A stretch of 64,000 bases of DNA from Bacillota bacterium (GTDB lineage: Bacteria; Bacillota; Clostridia; Christensenellales; SZUA-584), in assembly GCA_023397655.1 (NCBI GenBank), contig JAEWTW010000043.1:62001-126000 (forward strand). The letters run 5' to 3'. Under the pieces are notes generated by a model, which was given only the letters and a program-made list of their open reading frames with translations, was not told the DNA's origin and made no database searches. A program made the position numbers and the translations under genes. Positions 33,539 through 42,687 of this stretch are shown here, in pieces. Position 1 is the first letter of the stretch; every line of letters begins with the position of its first letter.

Positions 33539-33572
33539 AAAAAAAGGCATGAAGCCGCTTTCCCTTCATGCC
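33539..33572 (-). terminator. Terminator of the LacI-SBP gene
   Basis: GGCATGAAG pairs with CTTCATGCC around 9 bases, followed on the minus strand by seven T. The promoter for the next operon (33576-33604) would start transcription inside the first arm, so only transcripts coming from lacI can form the full hairpin. Confidence 0.8.
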
Positions 33573-33575
33573 AGT

Positions 33576-33604
33576 ATCATAATTCATTTTTTTGAACGTG
33601 TCAA
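33576..33604 (-). promoter_or_regulatory. Promoter and operator of the oxidoreductase-isomerase operon
   Basis: -35 TTGACA (33599-33604), 17-bp spacer, -10 TATGAT (33576-33581). The -35 is part of TTGAACGTGTCAA (33592-33604), a motif also found at two other sugar promoters. A LacI-type repressor bound here would cover the -35. Confidence 0.7.
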
Positions 33605-33618
33605 TATTAATTGTCAGG

Positions 33619-35847
33619 TCATTTTATTGCATCGCTTAATTTCCTTGCGGCTGCCTTGAGAGCTTCCTTTGGCGTCACCCTTTTTTCAAGCGCAGCGTGC
33701 ACCGCATCGGCGATGATTTGCTCAAAAACGGCTTCAGAAACGCTTTCTCCCTTGGAATTTCGGGGAATGGCGCGGCGTTTGGTACAGGCAAACGCATCGG
33801 GAACCGTGCGGTACCACGGGTATAAGTTGTGCAGTTCACTGCTTTCAAACACAGACCGATACGGCACGATACGACCCAGCATCGCATTGGGGATCATCAA
33901 TGATTCTGATGCGGTCCATTTCAAAAATTCAAAGGCATCGCTCTTTTTATCCGAATAAGGGCTGACACCGATCGACCATCCGCCCAGTACGCTGGTGCGT
34001 CCCGGCAGCAGTGTGCAGCCAACTTCACCCACCACATTGGATATGCTGCGGTCTTCCAGCGGGGTCGCATGGTCCGAATACATCGCCATCATCGCCGCAT
34101 CCCCACGTGAAAAAATTTCCACCTGCTCGTCCCACCAGTGCGCGGGAGACTCAGGATGGGCATAATTGAAGCATTCGATATACTCCGTCAGCGCCTTCAG
34201 GCAGGCATCGCTGTCGATCACAGCTTTGCCGTTTTCGAACACGCTGCCGCCTTCTGCCCACAGACGCGGTAAAAACTCGCAGACAGCACCGGACGCGTTC
34301 ATCGCTCCCAGCGTGGTACCATACAGCGTCTCGGAATCCAAGTTATACTTCCGTGTAAAAAATTTGGCCACGCATTTGTATTCTTCCCATGTTGTGGGCA
34401 CTTTCAGCTCTCTTTTGTTGCGTTCATAGAAAAGCCGTTTGTTTTTGATCTGGTCAAAAAGGTCCTTGCGATAGAAGAAAAGCTGCACGGTATGGCTGAA
34501 AGGCAGGGCAAAAAGCCGGTCTCCAAAAAAACAGTGCTCGCGCAGCACATCATCGGAGAACATGCTCGCCAGCGCCTGCTGATCCGGATAGAATTCCGTC
34601 AAGTCCTGAACGTATCCGCCCAAAATCAGTTCCTTCATCCAGGGAAGGTCCATTGAAAACGCGTCGCATTCTCCCGACTGAACACCATTCATCAGCTCTT
34701 TGAGCAGTTGATTGTAAGGCACCTGCCTGATTTCGACATCAATTCCTGAACTGCGCTTGAAATCAGCCGCCAGCGATTTGATGGTATGACTTGAAGGCGA
34801 GTCCTGAGTTAATATCTTTATTTTGCGGAAAGCTCCGATATCGTGGCAGCGCGCTGCTGCCAGACCGCGCCGCTTGGTACAGGGCACCGATATACTCCGC
34901 CCACCCCGCGCGTCATTGCTGCATACAATTTCGTCCAACATGCTGAACGCTTCCATAGCCATCTGCGTATAAGGCAGCGGCAATATCGGATCCTTATCGC
35001 TCTTGACCTTGGTCCATTCCTCGGCGTCCAGCGTGATGACCCGGGGTTTTGCGCCCCGCGGTTTGGCTCCGATATTCAGTGCGCAAACCACTCCTTCGCT
35101 GAGCACCCTGTCCGTGGTGTAAATTAATTGAGGCGCGTTTTCCAGCTCCATCAGACGAATAGCCGCACGCATTGCGCTTTCCTTGTTGCTGTTTACCGTC
35201 TCCACATACCGAGCATCAACATTCTTTCTGGCTCTTTGCATGGCATTATAATACGCGTCCACGCATTCCAGTTCATAGGAATATTCTTGGGGCCCAGCCA
35301 CAATCGCGATCCTCTGGCAACCCGACTCAATTTGCTCCAGTATATTGGCCATTACTGCGGTGCGCACATCCATATCCACATTATTCATGCGGTATCCGGT
35401 CACCTTGCGGTGAATGAACACGATAGGCAGCCCGCCATCGATCAGCTTGTTGAAGAATTCGGTATTACCGGGCTGGCACGTCAGCAGTATCACACCATCC
35501 GTGCCCATCATCTGTGCGCGTTCCAATATATCGCATTCCCGGCCGGGCACATCAGAGCAGACACGCAGATAGGCTTCATACCCTTTTCCGGCGGCATATC
35601 TGTCTATTTCCTCATATATTCTGGCGTATGCTTCATTTTCGATGTCCGGCAGCACCACCTCGATACGGCCTGTGCGGTTGGTTTTTAAGTTTCTGGCCAG
35701 TACATTGGGCTTATAGCCCAGTTCGGCAACCGCCTGCTCCACCCGCCTGATTTTATCGCTGCTGACCGACTTTGACCCGTTCAATACGTTGGATACCGTA
35801 CCATGGGACACCCCTGCCAACCGTGCAACATCTTTCATTGTTGCCAT
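33619..35847 (-). CDS. LacI regulator fused to an ABC solute-binding domain
   Basis: 742 residues from the ATG at 35847 (MATMKDVARLAGVSHGTVSN, the standard LacI beginning); an ATG six codons earlier is possible. Domain order: LacI helix-turn-helix 1-55; LacI sugar-sensor domain about 60-330 with GTDGVILLTCQPGN and QRIAIVAGP; then from about 342 a complete family-1 extracellular solute-binding protein (ILTQDSPSSHTIKSLAADFK, LFALPFSHTVQLFFYRKDLF, WSIGVSPYSDKKSDAFEFLK). There is no signal peptide, so the binding domain is cytoplasmic and probably senses a ligand. It lies between two sugar operons with shared operator-like sites. Confidence 0.9.
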   Translation of the reverse strand: MATMKDVARLAGVSHGTVSNVLNGSKSVSSDKIRRVEQAVAELGYKPNVLARNLKTNRTGRIEVVLPDIENEAYARIYEEIDRYAAGKGYEAYLRVCSDVPGRECDILERAQMMGTDGVILLTCQPGNTEFFNKLIDGGLPIVFIHRKVTGYRMNNVDMDVRTAVMANILEQIESGCQRIAIVAGPQEYSYELECVDAYYNAMQRARKNVDARYVETVNSNKESAMRAAIRLMELENAPQLIYTTDRVLSEGVVCALNIGAKPRGAKPRVITLDAEEWTKVKSDKDPILPLPYTQMAMEAFSMLDEIVCSNDARGGRSISVPCTKRRGLAAARCHDIGAFRKIKILTQDSPSSHTIKSLAADFKRSSGIDVEIRQVPYNQLLKELMNGVQSGECDAFSMDLPWMKELILGGYVQDLTEFYPDQQALASMFSDDVLREHCFFGDRLFALPFSHTVQLFFYRKDLFDQIKNKRLFYERNKRELKVPTTWEEYKCVAKFFTRKYNLDSETLYGTTLGAMNASGAVCEFLPRLWAEGGSVFENGKAVIDSDACLKALTEYIECFNYAHPESPAHWWDEQVEIFSRGDAAMMAMYSDHATPLEDRSISNVVGEVGCTLLPGRTSVLGGWSIGVSPYSDKKSDAFEFLKWTASESLMIPNAMLGRIVPYRSVFESSELHNLYPWYRTVPDAFACTKRRAIPRNSKGESVSEAVFEQIIADAVHAALEKRVTPKEALKAAARKLSDAIK

Positions 35848-35917
35848 TCCATCAACCCCATTCACAACTGAATTTACGCATTATAGTGATATACATCTGT
35901 TTCCTGTCCTTTACACA

Positions 35918-35945
35918 ATCATATCATGCCAATACCGTTTTACAA
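35918..35945 (-). promoter_or_regulatory. Probable promoter of the LacI-SBP gene
   Basis: -35 TTGTAA (35940-35945), 16-bp spacer, -10 TATGAT (35918-35923). TTGGAACCGTTCAAAAT (35993-36009), about 50 bp upstream, resembles the other operator-like sites. Confidence 0.5.
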
Positions 35946-36191
35946 GATATAAAATTTATATATAACATCAAATAATGACACGCCCTGACTTTTGGAACCG
36001 TTCAAAATATCAATCTGCAGAAAATATCGCTTTAATCGAATTAGTTAATATTCACAACAATTATAGATGCAAATATATCGAGACAGGGTTGTTTTTGGGC
36101 AAAATCCCATAAACGAGGGCTTTTTATTGGCCGCTGTTATTGCGTAAATCGCGTTCATTATCGCAGTTCTGGGGCAAATCAAAAAAAACTA

Positions 36192-36220
36192 TTGCATTTG
36201 TCATAAACTCAATATAAAAT
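36192..36220 (+). promoter_or_regulatory. Promoter of the deoC-transporter operon
   Basis: -35 TTGCAT (36192-36197), 17-bp spacer, -10 TAAAAT (36215-36220), about 45 bp before the deoC start. The rest of 35946-36190 is AT-rich and shows no gene. Confidence 0.6.
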
Positions 36221-36225
36221 ATCTA

Positions 36226-36240
36226 TTGGAACGTGTCATA
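36226..36240 (+). promoter_or_regulatory. Operator-like site at the deoC promoter
   Basis: TTGGAACGTGTCATA lies at about +1. It matches TTGAACGTGTCAA at 33592-33604 and TTAACGTATCAA at 44881-44892. This is a likely LacI-family operator with a central CG. Confidence 0.6.
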
Positions 36241-36264
36241 TTTTTCGTGTGAGGATTTGAATAA

Positions 36265-36939
36265 ATGACAGCAAAAGATGCAGCCAGGTTAATTGATATT
36301 AGCGCTGTAAGAACCCATCATTCCCTTTCCGACATAACCGAAATGGTGGACATCGCCCGCCGTTATCGTTTCATTAACGTGCATACACTGCCCGGTTGGA
36401 CTAAAACCGTAAGCGATATGCTGAAAAACGATCCGGATATACGCGTCGGCGCACCCGTGGGTTTCCCCGGCGGCGGACATAAAACGCAGATCAAAATGCT
36501 GGAAGCCGAGCAGCTGATCGCAGACGGTGTCGAAGAAATGGACATCGTGATGAATGTTGGTAGGTTCAAAAACCGCGAATTCGGCTATGTCAGCGACGAG
36601 CTCAAAAAGATTATCCGGCTGGCTCCGGAAAGCATACTGATCAAGGTGATCATTGAGCTCAACTGCCTTGAGGACAGTGAACTTGAAGATGTTTGCAGCA
36701 TCGTGGCAGACAGCGGCGCCCATTTCTTGAAGACGGGCACCGGCTGGGTTCCCGGTGATGCCAACATTCCCCGCATCGCGCGTATTAAAGAACTGACCCG
36801 CGGCAAGGTGCAGGTGAAAGCCGCAGGCGGTGTGCGTACCCGCGAAGAATTCGATGCCCTGCTGGCTCTCGGTGTCGAGCGCTTCGGCATCAACATCGCA
36901 TCCGCATTAACCATCGTGGAAAGCTACAACCAGGAGTAA
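36265..36939 (+). CDS. deoC: Deoxyribose-phosphate aldolase family protein
   Basis: 224 residues behind GAGG. A class I aldolase TIM barrel with the DERA catalytic residues: D93 in MDIVMNVGR, Schiff-base K156 in HFLKTGTGW, and K185 in VKAAGGVR. Classic DERA splits deoxyribose-5-phosphate to acetaldehyde and glyceraldehyde-3-phosphate. The beta-2 strand reads VHTLPGW instead of the usual Cys-Val-Asn-Pro type. No deoA, deoB or deoD is near; instead a sugar kinase and ribose-type ABC transporter follow. It may therefore act on another phosphorylated deoxysugar. The next start follows 7 bp after its stop. Confidence 0.88.
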   Translation: MTAKDAARLIDISAVRTHHSLSDITEMVDIARRYRFINVHTLPGWTKTVSDMLKNDPDIRVGAPVGFPGGGHKTQIKMLEAEQLIADGVEEMDIVMNVGRFKNREFGYVSDELKKIIRLAPESILIKVIIELNCLEDSELEDVCSIVADSGAHFLKTGTGWVPGDANIPRIARIKELTRGKVQVKAAGGVRTREEFDALLALGVERFGINIASALTIVESYNQE

Positions 36940-36946
36940 TTGCTTT

Positions 36947-38491
36947 ATGCACAACAAGGATACGATCATCGCTTATGATTTGGGAACAGGCGGCATCAAA
37001 GCGTCTTTGTTTGACCTTGAAGGCCGTTCCCTTTGCGATACTTTCAGCCAGTACGACGTGGTGTACACGGGGAGCGACTTTCACGAGCAGTCTCCCGACG
37101 TGTGGTATGAGGGTATCTGCAGCACCACGCAGCTGCTGCTCAAAAAGAGCGGTGCTGATCCCAAAAACGTTGTAGCGCTGTCCATTTCCGGCCACTCATT
37201 GGGCGTGGTGCCGGTAGACGAAAACGGCAAACTGCTGCGCAGCATGACGCCCATCTGGAGCGATACCCGTTCCAAGCAGCAAACAAAAGCTTTTTTCGCC
37301 AAGGTTCCGTACACCGAATGGTATGAAAAAACTGGCAATGGTTTTCCGGCAGAGTGTTATTCTGTGTTTAAAATGATGTGGTACCGGGACAACGAGCCCG
37401 AGCTGTATGCGAACACGTATAAGATTCTGGGTTCCAAGGACTACTGCAACCTGCGCCTGACCGGCGTGATGTGTACTGACCATTCATATGCATCGGGCAG
37501 CGGCGTTTACGACCTGCTGAAAAATAGCTACGACGAGGATTACATACTGGCTTCCGGCCTCCGCCGGGACCTGTTTCCGCAAATCGTTCGCTCTCATGAC
37601 GTGCTCGGCAGCCTGACGTCTCAAGCAGCGGCTGAGCTCGGTCTCTCCCCCGATGTCAAAGTGGTTGCGGGCGGTGTGGACAATTCGTGTATGGCACTGG
37701 GCGCGCGCGGTATTGAAAATGGACGCGCTTACATCTCGCTCGGTTCCTCGTCCTGGATCGCGGTAGTCAGCGACAAACCGCTGGTGGACGCAGAGAAAAA
37801 GCCGTTCATATTTGCTCACGTGATCGATGGTATGTACGCATCGGCTACCAGCATATTCGCGGCAGGTTCCAGCTTCCGCTGGGTGCGTGACGTGCTGTGT
37901 CCCGATCTCATTGAAAAAGAGAAAGCTGGCTTGATCCCCGACGCCTATGTTGCAATGAACGAGCTGGCCGCACAGTCCCCCATCGGCGCCAACAACCTGC
38001 AGTTCAACCCAAGCCTGGCCGGCGGCGCCATGATCGAGCAAAGCCCCAACATCGTAGGCGGATTCATCGGGCTCCAGCTGTCGCACAACCGCAGCGATAT
38101 GGTGCGGGCAGCGCTGGAGGGCATTACATACAACCTTTGGTATGCGATGACCGTGCTGGAAAGCTGCGGCGTGTCCGTCCCCGAACTGCTGATGGTGGGC
38201 GGCGGCGCAAAAAGCCCTTACTGGCGCCAGATGTTCGCCGACATATTTGACAGAAACATTGTCAAGACTAATGTGGATCAAAATGCCGCATCATTGGGTG
38301 CCGCGGCGCTCGCGGCGTTTGGACTTGGCCTTTGGGCAGATTACTCAGCCGTCGACAAAGCACATCAGCTCCAGAGTATTGAAAAGCCCGACGAAAGCAA
38401 CGCAAGCCTTTACCGTCAGCATTACGATATGTCCCGCTACATCGCGGGATGGCTGGCGCAGACGGGCGACAAACTGGCATCAGGCAGGTAA
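36947..38491 (+). CDS. FGGY-family kinase, xylulokinase-like
   Basis: 514 residues behind CAGGAG. The N-terminal ATP site is AYDLGTGGIKASLFD; typical xylulokinase-like blocks are ALSISGHSLGVVPVD, TPIWSDTRSKQQ, GGVDNSCMALGARG and LMVGGGAKSPYWRQMFADI. It would phosphorylate the pentulose or similar sugar brought in by the ABC transporter, supplying DeoC. Tight spacing to deoC (7 bp) and to the VOC gene (6 bp) shows one operon. Exact sugar unknown. Confidence 0.9.
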   Translation: MHNKDTIIAYDLGTGGIKASLFDLEGRSLCDTFSQYDVVYTGSDFHEQSPDVWYEGICSTTQLLLKKSGADPKNVVALSISGHSLGVVPVDENGKLLRSMTPIWSDTRSKQQTKAFFAKVPYTEWYEKTGNGFPAECYSVFKMMWYRDNEPELYANTYKILGSKDYCNLRLTGVMCTDHSYASGSGVYDLLKNSYDEDYILASGLRRDLFPQIVRSHDVLGSLTSQAAAELGLSPDVKVVAGGVDNSCMALGARGIENGRAYISLGSSSWIAVVSDKPLVDAEKKPFIFAHVIDGMYASATSIFAAGSSFRWVRDVLCPDLIEKEKAGLIPDAYVAMNELAAQSPIGANNLQFNPSLAGGAMIEQSPNIVGGFIGLQLSHNRSDMVRAALEGITYNLWYAMTVLESCGVSVPELLMVGGGAKSPYWRQMFADIFDRNIVKTNVDQNAASLGAAALAAFGLGLWADYSAVDKAHQLQSIEKPDESNASLYRQHYDMSRYIAGWLAQTGDKLASGR

Positions 38492-38497
38492 CTTAGA

Positions 38498-38887
38498 ATG
38501 AAATTACAGGCGTTTGACCATATCGCCGTTCACACGGTGGATATAAATGAATCCGTTAAGTTCTATACCGAAGTGTTGGGGTTGCCGGAATTAAAGCGCG
38601 TCCCCAACGGTGATAATGTGCTGGTCTACATGAAGGTCAATGACTACAGCGCAGTCGAGCTGTTCGATCATGAAAGGACGATTCGTTACCACGAAAACCC
38701 GGAAGATTCCTCAGGCGTTGCACACTTTTGTCTGAGCGTTTCGGGCATCGAGGAATGGAATGATCATTTGAAAAAGCATCAGGTGGAATTCACAGTACCG
38801 TTGTGTTCGCTGGAACACCTCGGCAAGAAGGTTCTCCTTTTTAAGGACCCTAATGGTGTCGTCATAGAACTGTGCGAAGACCTGTAG
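38498..38887 (+). CDS. VOC-superfamily (glyoxalase-like) protein
   Basis: 129 residues with two beta-alpha-beta-beta-beta halves: FDHIAVHTVDINESVKFYTE and GVAHFCLSVSGIEEWNDHLK, ending KDPNGVVIELCEDL. Potential metal ligands are H9, E63 (AVELFDHE), H74-region and the terminal Glu. VOC enzymes include glyoxalase I, methylmalonyl-CoA epimerase and dioxygenases. Inside a sugar operon it may be an isomerase, epimerase or aldehyde scavenger. Its ribosome binding site is weak, so it may be coupled to the kinase gene. Confidence 0.85.
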   Translation: MKLQAFDHIAVHTVDINESVKFYTEVLGLPELKRVPNGDNVLVYMKVNDYSAVELFDHERTIRYHENPEDSSGVAHFCLSVSGIEEWNDHLKKHQVEFTVPLCSLEHLGKKVLLFKDPNGVVIELCEDL

Positions 38888-38927
38888 CACAAACAAATTG
38901 TAATGGGAGGAACTAAAAAGAGAGACA

Positions 38928-40418
38928 ATGGCTAATTTATTGGAGATGAAAAATATCTCAAAAAGCTTTTACGGTGTTAAAGTGCTGTCGCAGGTTGGCT
39001 TCAGTCTGGACCGTGGCGAAGTTGTTGCTCTTTGCGGTGAAAACGGTGCGGGAAAATCGACACTCATGAAGATCCTCGCCGCAATTTACAAAGCCGACGA
39101 GGGCGATATCATACTGGATGGTGAACATCTGCCGGCTCATTTGCAGACATTGGATATGCAGAAAAGAGGCGTTTCCATGATTCATCAGGAGCTTAATCTG
39201 ATGGATCACCTCACCGTTGCTCAGAATATATTCCTTACGCGCGAACCGCTGGGCAAAAATGGGCTGATCAACTTCCGGAAGATGAACGCGGAAGCCAAAC
39301 AGCTGTTGATTTCGCTGGGCCAGGATCAAATCAGCCCAACGGATATGGTCAGCACGCTCAAAACAGCCCAGAAGCAAATGGTGGAGATCGCCAAGGCGAT
39401 TTCGTTCAACGTTAAAGTGCTGATCATGGACGAACCGACCGCGATGCTGACTCAAAGAGAAACGGACATATTGTTTGACCTGATCCGCAAGCTGGCAAAG
39501 GAAGGCATCGGAATCATCTATATTTCGCACCGCCTTAAGGAGATCAAAGAGGTCTGTGACCGTGTCACCATACTGCGCGACGGCATGTTTATCGTGACCA
39601 AGCCCGTATCCGAGGTCTCTGAACAGCAGATTGCCAATTACATGGTGGGTCGCGAGGTCAGCGTATCAAAGGCCACTGATTACTGCGGCGATTGCAGCGA
39701 TACCATTCTGGAAGTCAAAAACGTTTCCGACTCACTGCTTAAGGATGTCAGCTTTAAAGTGGCCCGCGGAGAGATCGTCGGTTTCTCCGGTCTCGTCGGT
39801 TCCGGCAGGTCTGAGCTGATGGAATTCATCTTCGGCATTCGCAAGCCAAGAAGCGGCGAGATCTATTTGAACGGAAAACGTGTTGTCAATAAAGCTCCTG
39901 TCAAGGCCATCAAAAGAAGTATCGGCTTTGTGACTGAAGACCGGCAGAAATCCGGCGTGGTAATCAAGAGAGACATACGTGAAAACATCAATTTGATCGA
40001 CCAGGTGAAAAACAAAGGCTTTTTCAACATCGCGAAAAAGCAAAAAGCCAATACAGCCGCTATGATCAAGCGGCTCAACATACGCTGCGCTGGACAGACG
40101 CAGCTGGTGAGCAACCTGTCGGGCGGCAATCAGCAAAAGATCGTGCTGGCCAAATGGCTGCTGGTCGATTCGGATATACTGATTCTCGACGAGCCAACGC
40201 GGGGTATCGACGTGGGCGCACGTGAGGAGATATATGCCATCATCCATGAGCTATCCGAAAGCGGAAAAACGATTATCGTCGTTTCATCGGATCTGACGGA
40301 AGTGCTCAATATCTGCCAGCGTGTTATCGTCATGCACGAAGGCGCAATCAAAGGCGAACTCACTCACGACGACAGAACAGAAGAGAAAATAATGTCGTAT
40401 GCTACAAATGCGTGTTAA
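38928..40418 (+). CDS. Ribose-type sugar ABC transporter, ATPase
   Basis: 496 residues, two fused ABC domains as in RbsA/MglA. Domain 1: Walker A GENGAGKST (37-45), Walker B VLIMDEPTA, but the signature reads LKTAQKQMVEIAKA instead of LSGGQ. Domain 2: modified Walker A GLVGSGRSE (near 285), complete signature LSGGNQQKIVLAKWL and Walker B ILILDEPTRGID. Such asymmetry is normal for this family. It energises the permease encoded next for uptake of a monosaccharide. Confidence 0.93.
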   Translation: MANLLEMKNISKSFYGVKVLSQVGFSLDRGEVVALCGENGAGKSTLMKILAAIYKADEGDIILDGEHLPAHLQTLDMQKRGVSMIHQELNLMDHLTVAQNIFLTREPLGKNGLINFRKMNAEAKQLLISLGQDQISPTDMVSTLKTAQKQMVEIAKAISFNVKVLIMDEPTAMLTQRETDILFDLIRKLAKEGIGIIYISHRLKEIKEVCDRVTILRDGMFIVTKPVSEVSEQQIANYMVGREVSVSKATDYCGDCSDTILEVKNVSDSLLKDVSFKVARGEIVGFSGLVGSGRSELMEFIFGIRKPRSGEIYLNGKRVVNKAPVKAIKRSIGFVTEDRQKSGVVIKRDIRENINLIDQVKNKGFFNIAKKQKANTAAMIKRLNIRCAGQTQLVSNLSGGNQQKIVLAKWLLVDSDILILDEPTRGIDVGAREEIYAIIHELSESGKTIIVVSSDLTEVLNICQRVIVMHEGAIKGELTHDDRTEEKIMSYATNAC

Positions 40419-40437
40419 TTGATTGGGAGGATATTTT

Positions 40438-41415
40438 ATGAGCACTAATAGAAGTTTTTTTGACAGCTTTAAGCGGATCTGGTCCAAGTACAGCATCTTG
40501 TTTGTATTCGTCATACTGTTCCTGATCTGCACGCTGCTCACCAACGGTAAGTTTGCGGAATGGAAAAATGTTACTTCCATATTGAGGATCGCCTCTACAG
40601 TCGGCGTTATCGCACTGGGCATGACATTTGTCATCATCTCGGGCGGCATCGACTTATCCAGCGGACCGGTGATGGCTACCGCGGGCGTTATCCTAGTTAA
40701 ATTGCAGGGCGGTGGAACAAATCTGTTTTTGGCGATTCTGGCGTGTATCGCCGTCGCGGCAGCGTTTGGCTTCATCAACGGCATCATTACCACCAAGGTC
40801 AAGGTGCCGCCGTTCATCGTGACGCTTGCTGTCGGCATCATCGCACGCTCGATAACGATGTACCTGACCAAAGGCGCAACCATCACAGGCAATAACCAGG
40901 ATACGTTCTTTAAGTCCATCGGCAACGGCAGTTTGGTCATCACTGAGAAGTTCGTCATTCCCACACCTTTCATCATCATGCTGGTCGTGGCCGCAATACT
41001 AACGATACTGCTCGTAAAGACCAAATTCGGAACGTTCGTATCAGCCGTTGGCTGCAACGATCTTGCTGCCAAATACTCCGGCATCAAAGTGGACAGAATT
41101 AAGGTTTGGACATACATCATCGCCGGCATTTGCGTTGGCATCGCCGCTACGATTGAGATATCCAGAATGGTCTCCGTGTCAGGTACGAAAACCGGTGATG
41201 GCTACGAATTTGACGCCATTACCGCGGTGCTGGTGGGCGGTACATCCCTCGCGGGCGGACGCGGCACCATCTACGGCACTGTCATCGGCGCCATCATACT
41301 GTATTTCGTGAACAACATGATGATACAGCTCGACGTATCCACCTATCTGACAGGCGCGATCAAGGGTATCGTCATCATGATCGCCGTGCTGCTTCAGGCA
41401 CGTGATAAGAATTGA
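40438..41415 (+). CDS. Ribose-type sugar ABC transporter, permease
   Basis: 325 residues from the ATG at 40438 behind GGGAGGA. Eight to ten membrane helices with the RbsC family core GMTFVIISGGIDLSSGPVMA and GFINGIITTKVKVPPFIVTL, and C-terminal LVGGTSLAGGRGTIYGTVIG. It acts as a homodimer with the ATPase upstream and the lipoprotein downstream. It is the reference in this window for recognising the zinc-ribbon paralogues at 12485 and 13734. Confidence 0.93.
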   Translation: MSTNRSFFDSFKRIWSKYSILFVFVILFLICTLLTNGKFAEWKNVTSILRIASTVGVIALGMTFVIISGGIDLSSGPVMATAGVILVKLQGGGTNLFLAILACIAVAAAFGFINGIITTKVKVPPFIVTLAVGIIARSITMYLTKGATITGNNQDTFFKSIGNGSLVITEKFVIPTPFIIMLVVAAILTILLVKTKFGTFVSAVGCNDLAAKYSGIKVDRIKVWTYIIAGICVGIAATIEISRMVSVSGTKTGDGYEFDAITAVLVGGTSLAGGRGTIYGTVIGAIILYFVNNMMIQLDVSTYLTGAIKGIVIMIAVLLQARDKN

Positions 41416-41478
41416 GTTTCATAAACAAAAAAGATATGTTTATGAAGTAACCCATATACAATACAAGGAGGATGAAAA

Positions 41479-42504
41479 ATGAAGAAAGTTCTAATTAGCG
41501 CTCTCGCACTTCTTCTGTGCTTCGCTCTGGTCGCTTGCGGCGCACCGAAGACTGAAGAACCCGCGGCTACTGAAGCGCCCGCTGAACAGCCTGCGGTTAC
41601 CGAAGCGCCCGCTGAGCAGCCTGCTGAACAGCCCGCTGAAATGAAAAAGGTTGCTATCTCGCTGCCCCCTGCGGACAACGCATGGCAGGCCGCTCTGCTT
41701 GCTTCCGTTCAGGAAGCCATCGCGGGCGACACCGAGATCGAGTGGACTGTGAAGAACGCTGTTGACACAGCTGACCAGCAGAACATGCTTGCGACGTTCA
41801 AAGATGGCGGCTATGATGTGATTGCCTGCCTGCCTGGCGACGGCACGGCGCTGACGACGATCATGGAAGAAATCTTTGACGCCGGCATCCCGACGATCAT
41901 CATCGACAGAAACATTGCGTCCGACAAGTACACCTCTTTCGTTGCGGAAGACAACTACTCCTGCGGCGTGATGGCGGCTGAGTACATCGGCAAGTTCTTT
42001 GAAGGCCAGGAAGACATCAAACTCGTCAACCTGAGAAGCTACACCGGTATCCCGATCGACCTGTCCAGATATCAGGGCTTTGCGGACACCATCAAGAACT
42101 ATCCCAACATCGAGATCATTGGCGAAGCTGATGGCGAATTCAACAGCACCGCGGGCTTCAACGCTATGTCCGACCTGTTGGCAGCTAACGACAAAATCGA
42201 CGTAGTGTTCACGCATGACGACGAAGCCACGACGGGCGCCATGACTGCCATCGAGCAGCAGGGCCGTACCGACATCAAACTGATCACGGGCATGGGCGGC
42301 ACAGTGACTGCTTTGAATGAAATCAAAGCTGACAACACCATCCACAAAGCCACCTCTTCCTACTTCCCGAGAATCGGTGCACATGCCGTTGAGCTCATCA
42401 GAGAGTTCCTTGCAACCGGCAACATCGATAAGGACAACGTGGCAGATTCCACGCTGATCACAAAAGACAATGTTGATCAGTTCATGGATTGGGCATATCA
42501 ATAA
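41479..42504 (+). CDS. Ribose-type sugar-binding lipoprotein
   Basis: 341 residues behind AAGGAGG. The signal peptide ends in a lipobox LVAC with the lipidated Cys at 20. A low-complexity linker with repeated TEAPAEQP units (about 25-52) lets the binding domain stand off the membrane. Residues about 55-341 form a periplasmic-binding fold of the RbsB type: VAISLPPADNAWQAALLASV, DGTALTTIMEEIFDAGIPTI, DVVFTHDDEATTGAM. It captures the sugar for the transporter. It closes the operon, with a strong terminator after it. Confidence 0.93.
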   Translation: MKKVLISALALLLCFALVACGAPKTEEPAATEAPAEQPAVTEAPAEQPAEQPAEMKKVAISLPPADNAWQAALLASVQEAIAGDTEIEWTVKNAVDTADQQNMLATFKDGGYDVIACLPGDGTALTTIMEEIFDAGIPTIIIDRNIASDKYTSFVAEDNYSCGVMAAEYIGKFFEGQEDIKLVNLRSYTGIPIDLSRYQGFADTIKNYPNIEIIGEADGEFNSTAGFNAMSDLLAANDKIDVVFTHDDEATTGAMTAIEQQGRTDIKLITGMGGTVTALNEIKADNTIHKATSSYFPRIGAHAVELIREFLATGNIDKDNVADSTLITKDNVDQFMDWAYQ

Positions 42505-42520
42505 GCCTAAGCTAAAAGTG

Positions 42521-42553
42521 AAAGGCCTTCGGCATAGCCGAAGGCCTTTTTTT
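42521..42553 (+). terminator. Terminator of the transporter operon
   Basis: AAAGGCCTTCGGC pairs perfectly with GCCGAAGGCCTTT around a 3-base loop, then T run. Confidence 0.93.
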
Positions 42554-42640
42554 GTTTGTTCCTCAATAATTATAGTCTATCCAGTAGCCAGCGCCAATTG
42601 AGCTTGGCTGACATACTGAGGGGTGCATACTTTAGAATAC

Positions 42641-42676
42641 AAAAAGAACAGGTCACATCAGTGCACCTGTCCTTTT
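42641..42676 (-). terminator. Terminator of the Gfo/Idh-epimerase operon
   Basis: ACAGGTCAC and GTGCACCTGT form an interrupted stem with an ATCA loop; on the minus strand TTTTT follows. Confidence 0.75.
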
Positions 42677-42687
42677 AAAATAGCTGG

